Source: Spirogloea muscicola
Taxonomy: Eukaryota > Streptophyta > Zygnematophyceae > Spirogloeales > Spirogloeaceae
DNA: 28,423 nucleotides
Direction of reading: 5' to 3'
Assembly: GCA_009602725.1 (NCBI GenBank)
Contig: WELB01000228.1
Coordinates: 150,963 to 179,385, forward strand
Below the pieces are notes generated by a model, which saw only the letters and a program-made list of their open reading frames with translations, had not been told where the DNA came from and did not search any database. Position 1 is the stretch's first letter. Every line of letters begins with the position of its first letter. A program made the position numbers and the translations under genes. Positions 20,984 to 28,423 of the stretch are shown here, one piece after another.

Positions 20984-23900
20984 ATGGCCGCCGCCGCCGA
21001 GAACGGCGGGCCGGGCGCCAAGGCGGGCGTCATGGACAACGAGCCCGAGGCCGACGACGTGCACCGCGTCCACCTGCCGCAGTCCTCGAGCATAAGAGAC
21101 GAGGTCGTCGACGCCGTCGCCCCACTCAAGGCCCTCCTCGTGCCCGGTGAGCCGCCCCCGCCGCCGGCACCGCCTCTGGCGGTGCCGCAGCTAGGTCGTG
21201 GTCGGCCGGCGCACGATGCCGCTGCGCAGCCGCTGCCGTCGGCCCCGTGGGCTGATGCTATGCGTGCCTGCTTGCGCTGCAGAGGACGACCTTCTGGAGG
21301 AGTACAGGGGCAAGAGCTTCGGGCACAAGCTGTTTGTGTTCCTGGCCAGCGTGTTCCCTATCCTCAGATGGCTCCCCGCGTACGACTACAAGCAGTACCT
21401 CTTCGGCGACATTGTCGCCGGCCTCACCATCTCCTCGCTCGCTGTGCCTCAGGCGAGCCCCCGCCTTCTCCGCTTGCCCGTGCCTCGTGCCGCGCGCCTG
21501 CCAGCCTTCCTGTTGCCAGCCGAGGCTGCAGTAATGCCGATTTGAGCACTGCCTAGTAAGGCTGGTGCGACTCTGACCTCTGTGATGGCCGCTCTGCATG
21601 CAGGACCTGGGCTATGCCAAACTCGCTCATCTACCGCCTGTGAACGGCCTCTGTAAGCCCCTGAGTCCTGCCTCATTGTGCACTAATCATTGTCCCCGTC
21701 TGCTGTGCCAGCATGCCTGGTTGCACTTGCATACTGCCTAGTGATGTATATGGGACTCTGGTTGAGGCCCTTCCCTTTGCTTGGTGTGAAACATATGGTC
21801 TAGCACTTCACGAGCAAGTTCCCAGGTCGTTGGCAGTATACGCTGTATCGATAAACATTGTGTAACGTGTCACCCTTGACATAGCTCCCGCCTTTTCATT
21901 AAGCCAGCATGTGCCAGCTTAGGGCCTATCATCGCTCGCCGGCCCCGCCCGCCCGCTTCCCCTTCATTTGAAGCCTTGTGCCTGCCTCCTGCTCCGCGCA
22001 GATTCATCGTTCACCACTCCTTTGATATATGCTGCCATGGGGTCATCACGGCACATTGCAATCGGTCCTGTGGCCGTCGTGTCTCTCTTGCTGGGGACGC
22101 TGTTGAACAATGAGTACGACTACACAGACACGTCGCTCACAAGCCTCTACTATGACTTGGCAATCACGTCCACCTTCTTTGCTGGTGTTATCCAGGCTGC
22201 CATGGGCATCTTCAGGTCCTTCCAGTGGCAGCCCCTTGGCCTCAATTCTCAACCTGAAACTCTTCCTGAAGTGGTGGTAGTAGTCATTGCAGAAAGGGAA
22301 TGTCCCCACACTCATCTGCACTGGATACAATATAGAGGCTTGGAAGGACCTGCTAACCTGCTTTGACTATTGGGCGCCCCTCACAGGTCCTTTTTTGGCA
22401 ATCTGCTGCAGGTTGGGCTTTGTCATTGACTTCCTGAGCCACGCTGCAGTGGTGGGCTTCATGGCTGGGGCTGCTATCACCATTGGCCTTCAGCAGTTGA
22501 AGGGTTTGCTGGGCTACACAAAGAAAGGGTCTTTTACCAACAAGACCAACATTGTGTCAGTTCTTCAGTCCGTAATTGACAACACTGATGCGGTACTTGC
22601 GCTGAGCTTTCCCATAGCGCTGCCTAGAATGTTGCCACCAGTGCTATCAAGGGCACTTAATGTGTAACTTTCTGCAGGTTCTACTTTACCTCTTCATCTG
22701 GCACTTCTGGTCATGATGTGCACGGTCAGTTGCATTAAGATGACAATGACAACCTGATCTGATCTTTGAAGATAAGTCTGGCTGTGGTCAGCACTTTTGA
22801 CGCTCCATTGAGTATGGCTGTTTTGACTGCTGGCAGTTCAATTGGCGCACATTCTTGATAGGCATTTCTTTCTTGATATACTTGATAACCTTGAGAATAT
22901 TGGTAAGCCTTGCTCGCTGCGATACACATCAAAGAAAGTCAACTGCAATTTTCATGTCTGACTAGTACTGTTCTACTTTGTTCTACTGACTGGGCAGTTG
23001 TTCGATGCTTCATTTTGTCATTCCTTTACTTTGCTTTGGCCTTGCAGCCTTGTACACAGGTGGTCACACTTTTACTGACTGATGCAAAAGCTTGGTATAT
23101 TGTAGTCAAAGGTGACAAAATCGAGGTTCTTCTTTTTCTGGAATGCCTTGGGGCCATTGACATCCGTCATTATTGCGACGGCATGTGTTTACGGCACACG
23201 GGCAGACAAGCATGGTGTAGCCGTAAGTGACATGGACACACATTGCCGAAGAACTCTCTGTGGGATGCATGCTCCTCACACAGTCTTGACCTTGAGATCG
23301 TTCATGAGAGGCATGACTCTTGATACTCGTATTACTACTGAAACTTTGCAAACACCTAGTGGCCGTAGATTTACTGTATACTGATTACTATCATGCCACC
23401 TCTCCCAGATTGTTGGTCATATCAAAAAAGGGGTCAACCCCTCTTCACTACACAATATCAAGTTCAGCGATCCCATCCTAACCAAGGGCATAAAGATTGG
23501 CGTTGTAGCAGGGCTCATTGCTCTCTGTGTAAGTCAAAGTGCACTCCTTACGCATGAGCGTCGTGCTGCTGTAGCTTAATTGAAGCTCTTACTTGGCTCT
23601 AGTAGAATGTTACAGCAAGATAAGTATATTGCTGCAGATGCGAAGCTCAGGTCACCTTTCCTGCCAGATTCCAGTAGATATCAGACAAGCTGAGCTTCTC
23701 TGAGTAGCAACTCGTGCTATGGTTGTTGTCCTGTGACTTTTGCAGGAAGCCACAGCTATTGCCAGGACCTTTGCTGCACTTAAAGGTTACCATATCAGTG
23801 GCAACCAAGAGGTTAGTAAGTAAGAGTATGCACGCCCATCACTAACCAGTCTGGCTTGCTGTAGTCTTATGGAGTTTGGACTGTCTCTGTTCGAACTCTT

Positions 23901-25857
23901 CTTTCTTACATTGAGAGCTGTGCATTATCCTGCGCAGATGTTGGCCCTGGGAACAATGAACATCGTCGGCTCTCTGACGTCATGCTATGTGTCCACTGGT
24001 ACGAAGCATGAATGTGTGTCATGCTTCAGTTCCATCATATCATCCCCATTTGTGTCATTGGGCTGAAGCATATTTGCATGACGACCACATGTTGGTGTCT
24101 TTACAATGTTGCAATTGCTTGCAGGTTCCTTCTCTCGATCTGCGGTCAACTTTGCAGCTGGAGGAAATAGCAACGTAACTAATATCCTCATGTCACTGGT
24201 CTTGCTTTTGACACTCACATGCTTGACATCACTCTTCAAGTACCTACCAAATGTAAGCACAGTAGGGGTTGGATGGATGGATGCCAACTTAACCAAGAGA
24301 TAGTGCGTAGCTTGCTGAGGAATGGCATGCTCGTCCGTTGTGAAGCTTGCGGGCTCGCTTACTTATGTCCTGCATCTGCATTAAGTCAAGAGCTTTGTTG
24401 TGCAAAACTGCCCGATAAGTGCCTAGGAGCAAGTAACATCAGGTACTCTTCTGCAGAAGCTGTGCATGAGAGCTATGAGAGCATCAGCAGGGCAGTGGTC
24501 CACCAGTGCAATATTAACATACATCTCAATTTTTCTGATGCAGGCAGTCATTTCTGCCATCATCATTTCAGCAGTCATTGGTTTGGTAATAACCGAGCGC
24601 TCTTGGCAACAAATTACGAGTCACATTTTTAATGATCGATATGCTCAATTGATGCTGCAATCTTACGCAATTGTTCACAGAGGGCTTGCTGAAGTCTATG
24701 ACTTGTTCTTCCTTGCGCATCAGATTGACCTTAAGGGGGCCTACTTGATTTGGAAAACCCACAAGCTGGACTTTTTGGTCCTTCTTGGAGCCTTTTTTGG
24801 GGTTGTCTTCATCTCTGTAGAGATTGGCCTGCTGATTGCAGTTTCTATCTCAGTCATCACGGTCTTGGTGCAGGTAGTCATTGTTATGCCACAGCCATCA
24901 TCACTTCATCCTTGACACATGCTAGTGCCTCAAATGGACTGCTCAGCTGTCATCATATAGTGTACTCATTGAGAAGTAAGAAGTTAGTGTGACTTGTGGA
25001 ACCTCTCAACACGGAGATGACGAACGAGCTTTGTCCTACAATTTAGTTCTGGTGTTTGCCCTTATAAGTAGCAGAAACCACTATCCCACAAATTTGTCCG
25101 TATCCTGGTGTACAATCAGGTGACAAGGCCACACACTGCCATCCTGGGGAGAATACCTGGCACAACGATCTATAGAAGCATCAATCAGTACCCTGAAGCA
25201 ACCCTTGCTCCTGGCATATTGGCTATCCGCGTTGACGCTACAATCTACTTTGCAAATGCCCAATACCTTCGTGAGAGGATTCAGCAATTAGTCGAACAGG
25301 CTTTGAAGAAGGGTGCCCCTGTACAAGTGAGATGTGTTTCCTGACAGAGGATTGTTTCAAGTCAAGTGTATATACTCTTCTGCATGCTGTCGTTGTGTGC
25401 AAGTTGTGTTGCTCACAATGGAGTGATGGCCCTGACTTTGGCCTATTGTTTATGGTTGTAGTATGTCATTGTGGACTTGACTCCAGCTCAGGAGATTGAC
25501 ACAACTGGAGTTCATTGTCTTGAAGAGCTTCACACTCATCTGAAACGGAATGGCGTTCAGGTATCTGGCAGTATGTCCTCTGCATTGTATTTGGCATATC
25601 GTATAGTGCTTATGATCATGACTTCATTGGCATCGTCCAAGCTGGTACGTGGTGTGCATTTATCAGCAGTATGCTCATCTCAATGATTGGTTGTCTGAGT
25701 GCAGTTGGCCCTCTCCAATCCCAGCAAGTCAGTTTCCCGTGTATTGGTAAATTCAGGGTTCATTGCAGAGCTTGGGGAGGAGTGGCTATTTTTGTCTGTG
25801 CATGAGGGCGTGAAAGTCTGTGGGATGCTCAACACTTCCAAAGGTGACAAGGTTTGA
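20984..25857 (+). CDS. SulP/SLC26 anion transporter, plant SULTR-type sulfate permease with STAS domain
   Basis: Membrane proton/sulfate symporter family. Exons: 20984-21146, 21283-21452, 21604-21652, 22002-22215, 22412-22592, 22837-22902, 23112-23222, 23409-23528, 23746-23811, 23938-23998, 24125-24252, 24544-24585, 24724-24873, 25120-25326, 25462-25560, 25705-25857 (TGA). They give 659 residues, normal for SULTRs (about 650). The membrane core runs roughly 75-505, with landmarks [90 protein letters not shown] and [18 protein letters not shown]. The STAS domain covers about 535-650, with EIDTTG at 587-592, where many plant SULTRs have a Ser. The intron after 21452 uses a GC donor; the others are GT-AG. 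The chosen ATG matches usual N-terminus length, but the frame is open upstream to in-frame ATGs at 20838 and 20630, so an extension is possible. An ambiguous base (20981) sits at -3. Substrate is inferred from family; the subgroup is unresolved. Confidence 0.94.
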
Positions 25858-26390
25858 GTTTGCGAAGTAGCCATTTTGAAAATATACTTTAGAAGCGCTC
25901 CCCTTATTGGAGATATATTTGTCTTTAATGTAGACACAGGGATGAGCGTGCTTTGAGCACGCACAGACGCAATACACATCAACAACCATGGCATGCAAAT
26001 ACGTCATTGTGATTTGTAAATTACAATGCGTTGCGCTTGTAAGCACAGTCGCATCTGACCATGATATGGTCTCACAGAAAGAAGCCTTTTCGCTATAATT
26101 GATCAGCTGGAATTCCATCAGTGCGTCGCAGTTATTTGTGTGCGTAGTTCGCTCGCATCTGCGTTGATAGCAGGTTGCTCGTCTTGGAGGGGGAGAGGTG
26201 GGGTAAGATAAGTGATATTAAAGCGGGCTCAACGATTACTCCCAATTTGGCTGAGCAGCCACAAAAGTCACGAGTGCCCAAATGGTGAAACGATTGTTGT
26301 CATGCTCGCTTTGAGAAGAGATTCATGGCAAGAAAAGGCCATGGGAGGAGGGTGGAAAAACGAATGAGTGGCAGTATTGATGAAGATTTT
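25858..26390. other. 3' flank of the transporter gene
   Basis: This region follows the TGA and should hold the 3' UTR. TGTAA words occur near 26015 and 26038. TGTAA is the usual polyadenylation signal in many chlorophyte algae, but a five-base word is weak evidence. No gene or repeat is recognised until about 26390. Confidence 0.5.
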
Positions 26391-26497
26391 CGTTCACTTG
26401 AAACAAACGAAGGTCAAATGGCCAAGTACAGTACCAAGCAGACCTGACCGACGCACATCACTCACTGCAACTTGACCCGCTCAGTAACCACGGGTCA
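26390..26497 (+). repeat. Copy 2 of the GGCC-core repeat family
   Basis: The segment reads CACTTGAAACAAACGAAGG, then TCAAATGGCCAAGTACA, ACATCACTCACTGCAACTTG and ACCCGCTCAGTAA. Its inverted partner at 27725-27838 carries the same words in the same order, roughly 75% identical by eye. The two copies bracket about 1.2 kb containing other repeats. Confidence 0.7.
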
Positions 26498-26696
26498 ATA
26501 CATAAAGGTCGCCATCGATGCCTGAATACCAGGTGGCAAATTTGAATCCCTTCTGCCACGTACTAGAGCCCGCCCAGCTTTCTGGTGCAGAGCATGAGCC
26601 TGAGCGTGCCGTACAATTTGACAGGGAGAACTTCTTCGCTGAAAGGTGTTTGAGTAAGGTCGGCTAAGCTCAAGAAAGTGGGCGAAGTGCAGACCA

Positions 26697-26925
26697 GTGA
26701 TTGATTGGCGGTTCTGGGGTTATTGGAGAAATGGACTCCCATGCAGCAGGGTCGCTAGCGCAGGTGTACCGCATGGGCTTGGCCGTCTCGCTGCAGAGGT
26801 CTATGACCCGCGCGCTGCACCTGCGTGCAGGCAGAGCCCTCGCTGCTGCCTCTGGCTTTGGCCAGGGGACCCGCTTCCAGGAACCCGGTCTCTCTGACCT
26901 GAGGCTGCTTGGCAGGGGTTACTAA
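26697..26925 (+). pseudogene. Second remnant of the same retroelement C-terminal tail
   Basis: The plus frame reads AQVYRMGLAVSLQRSMTRAL, then HLRAGRALAAASGFGQGT, FQEPGLSDLRLLGRGY and stop (TAA 26923-26925). VYRMGLAVSLQRS matches VFRMRLAVSFQRS of the 20.2-20.6 kb remnant at both protein and DNA level (20504 against 26764). This copy keeps the true C-terminus and stop codon and is followed by the hairpin repeat, suggesting the hairpin repeat is the 3' end of the same retroelement. It is 5'-truncated with no catalytic domain. Confidence 0.45.
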
Positions 26926-27065
26926 GTGCTTCGTAGCTGCTTCGTTTCTTTTTTGTGCTCGTTGTTCTTCGTACTTCCCCTGGCCCCTTCTCGTCCTTTG
27001 TTCATTCTATTTTGGGCTGGCTTTTTCCAGCCCCTATCCTCAATGGGCGAGCCCTTCATCTTCCG
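26851..27065 (+). repeat. Long copy of the interspersed hairpin repeat, plus orientation
   Basis: Partner of minus-strand 19372-19587 (see there for shared landmarks). It overlaps the C-terminal codons of the preceding remnant, then continues as non-coding sequence. Perfect hairpin: GGGCTGG 27014-27020, loop 27021-27026, CCAGCCC 27027-27033. If the unit is a retroelement 3' end, a terminal stem-loop would fit 3'-UTR structures that some LINE reverse transcriptases recognise; that role is inference. Confidence 0.85.
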
Positions 27066-27189
27066 AAGTACGGCTACAAGCTGTGCTGCAAATTCGGACG
27101 AGGTTGCCGAGATTGGATATACTTGTAAGAAAGGAAAAGGGGCCAGGAGGGAGTGAGGTAATGAGATAGAGAGAGGAGGTAAGACAGAC

Positions 27190-27262
27190 CACCTCTTTCA
27201 GTGTAGGGCAATGGCTGTGATAGGACAGCCCAAATGATTTTACAAGGTTTGAAAGGGCCGGA
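27190..27262 (-). repeat. Diverged minus-orientation copy of the hairpin repeat
   Basis: Plus strand shows CTCTTTCAGTGTAGGGCAAT, GGCTGTGATAGGACAGCCC, then TTTACAAGG and GAAAGGGCCGGAAGG. It pairs well with 27905-27985, which has the same words in the same order, and more weakly with the 19 kb copies. The hairpin arms are GGCTGT and ACAGCC. Confidence 0.6.
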
Positions 27263-27299
27263 AGGTGCAAACAATTCCAGAATCTTTCTACGCGACTTC

Positions 27300-27542
27300 T
27301 CTGTGAGTGAGTCGGGGAGCGAGTCCTAGGGAGGGAGAGGGAGAGCACGTCAAGCAGAGATAGATAGGAAGAGAGGTAGGGAGGGATGGAGGAGGGGGAG
27401 GGGGAGAGAGACATGTGGGAGAGGAAGAGCGGTAAGTAGGGAGGGATGAAGGAAGGGAGGAGGCAAAGGAGGGGAGAAAGGGCGAGGGGTGGGAGGCAGG
27501 GAGAGGGCGAAATGGAGAGACGAGGGAGAGAAAGAAGAAGCA
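27300..27542. repeat. Polypurine (G/A-rich) low-complexity tract
   Basis: Nearly all bases on the plus strand are G or A, with many GGGAGG, GAGAG and GGAGGGGGAGGGGG words. Such tracts can form triplexes or G-quadruplexes and evolve fast. Long minus-strand Ser/Pro/Leu-rich frames across it are compositional artefacts. Confidence 0.85.
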
Positions 27543-27600
27543 GCTCTCCCAGAAATGGCAGAAGGCTGTGGAAGACCAGCCCACTGGAAGTGAAACCCTG
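27541..27600 (-). repeat. Diverged minus-orientation copy of the hairpin repeat
   Basis: Plus strand shows CTCTCCCAGAAATGGCAGAA, then GGCTGTGGAAGACCAGCCC. The two arms GGCTG and CAGCC are kept, but the flanks are more diverged than in the other copies. Confidence 0.45.
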
Positions 27601-27704
27601 CTAAGACAGAGAATAAGCAGCTCTTCCAAAGGGCTTCGAAGGGCTTCTTTAGAAGGCCTTCGATTCTGCCATCTGGTATCAAGGCATTAGCAACCTTCCA
27701 AGCT

Positions 27705-27736
27705 CATCGCGTCATTGCGTCATCGCGTCATCGCGT
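27705..27736. repeat. Four tandem copies of an 8-bp unit CATCGCGT
   Basis: 27705-27712, 27713-27720 (one change, CATTGCGT), 27721-27728 and 27729-27736. Read on the other strand the array gives repeated ATGACG words, which resemble bZIP-type TGACG sites. It sits at the edge of the inverted GGCC-core repeat. Confidence 0.85.
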
Positions 27737-27838
27737 TTACTGGGCGGTCAATTTGCAGTGGGTGATGTACGTCATTTGATGTGCTTGACTTTGTACTTGG
27801 CCATTTTGGCCTTTGCGTGTTTCAAATACACGAATATG
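27725..27838 (-). repeat. Copy 3 of the GGCC-core repeat family, inverted
   Basis: Read on the minus strand it gives ATTTGAAACACGCAAAGG, then CCAAAATGGCCAAGTACAAA, ACATCACCCACTGCAAATTG and ACCGCCCAGTAAA. This matches 26390-26497 along its length and the core at 19064-19105. Confidence 0.7.
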
Positions 27839-27904
27839 CTCTTTCAAAGGGGGCGAGGGCTGAGAAAAGCAAGTTCACATGACTCGTTCATTTTCAAGTT
27901 TCAA

Positions 27905-28194
27905 ACAGAACAAGCTCTTTCAAATTAGGGCGATGGCTGTAAGAGGCCGGCCAGAATTGATGGACATGGTCTGATGGGGCCGGCAGGAGTATGAATGAAA
28001 CTGTGCTGCATGACTTCTGCAAATGGACGCTCAATGACGTCCAGCCAACAAAATGGCAATCGGATTAACAATAAGGGCCAAAAAGCGTCGTCCTGTTGAC
28101 ATCTGGAGGCAGCACCCAGGGCGCGGCCTGCCCACAATTGCACGGCACCGGCCAAGAAATGCTGCAGAAGAGCTGGCAAGGCGCATTCTGACAC
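27905..28194 (-). pseudogene. Third, most decayed retroelement-tail remnant with a hairpin repeat copy
   Basis: The minus frame 28194-27925 includes LPALLQHFLAGAVQLWAGRA then LGAASR. This aligns with SLQRSMTRALHLRAGRALAA of the 26.7 kb copy (shared LQ, then AGRAL and AAS). It continues into TPAGPIRPCPSILAGLLQPSP, matching the same translated position of the 27190-27262 copy. The hairpin arms at about 27930-27952 have drifted. The order of tail then hairpin repeat is the same as in the plus-strand copy, which supports one original element. Confidence 0.35.
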
Positions 28195-28254
28195 CCGAGC
28201 AAGCCAACTGACGGTGGTGATATCAAGTTGCTTGCTCTGGCAGTCCTTGACGGG

Positions 28255-28280
28255 GAGAGGGAGAGAGAGAGAGAGAGAGA
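28255..28280. repeat. GA dinucleotide microsatellite
   Basis: About ten GA units, followed by GGTTTAGGAGGGAGGGAGGG and then the terminal poly(A). A simple low-complexity stretch. Confidence 0.85.
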
Positions 28281-28301
28281 GGGTTTAGGAGGGAGGGAGG
28301 G

Positions 28302-28423
<122 letters not shown>

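Noticed and set aside
27040-27682. Minus-strand Ser/Pro/Leu-rich frames of 110-124 codons
   Set aside because: They read through the polypurine tract and hairpin repeats; composition explains them.

Overview
The window looks like nuclear DNA of a green-lineage eukaryote, most likely a green alga (I cannot place it more finely). The evidence is four intron-dense genes whose exons join with matching phases at GT-AG sites. They include a plastid prenyltransferase of plastoquinone synthesis, a plant-type ARM-BTB protein and a plant SULTR-type sulfate transporter. There are no bacterial-style operons, Shine-Dalgarno sites, tRNA or rRNA genes, or CRISPR arrays.

Layout. (1) 3-6764, plus strand: dipeptidyl peptidase III, 5'-truncated by the window edge, about 17 exons, with the HELLGH and EECRAES zinc motifs. 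(2) 6765-7679: 3' flank shared by two convergent genes. (3) 7680-11483, minus strand: complete nine-exon homogentisate solanesyltransferase (411 aa) with an Ala/Arg-rich plastid-targeting leader. (4) 11484-12063: very GC-rich spacer, probably a bidirectional promoter. (5) 12064-18310, plus strand: complete 18-exon ARIA/ABAP1-like ARM-repeat plus BTB protein (688 aa). (6) 18311-20983: repeat-rich spacer holding a 754-bp element with perfect 20-bp terminal inverted repeats, a decayed reverse-transcriptase C-terminal tail and several copies of a short hairpin repeat. (7) 20984-25857, plus strand: complete 16-exon SulP/SLC26 (SULTR) transporter with a C-terminal STAS domain (659 aa). (8) 25858-28423: a second repeat cluster of the same families, a polypurine tract and a 121-base terminal poly(A).

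The four genes are housekeeping or regulatory genes with no obvious shared pathway. The only arrangement suggesting co-regulation is the head-to-head solanesyltransferase/ARIA-like pair. The least explained part is the repeat family: at least nine related segments with a GGGCTGG/CCAGCCC hairpin occur only in the two clusters either side of the transporter gene, including a pair of about 215 bp in inverted orientation. I saw no convincing new multi-gene system. All exon models come from reading conserved protein sequence and splice sites by eye; percentages are visual estimates.
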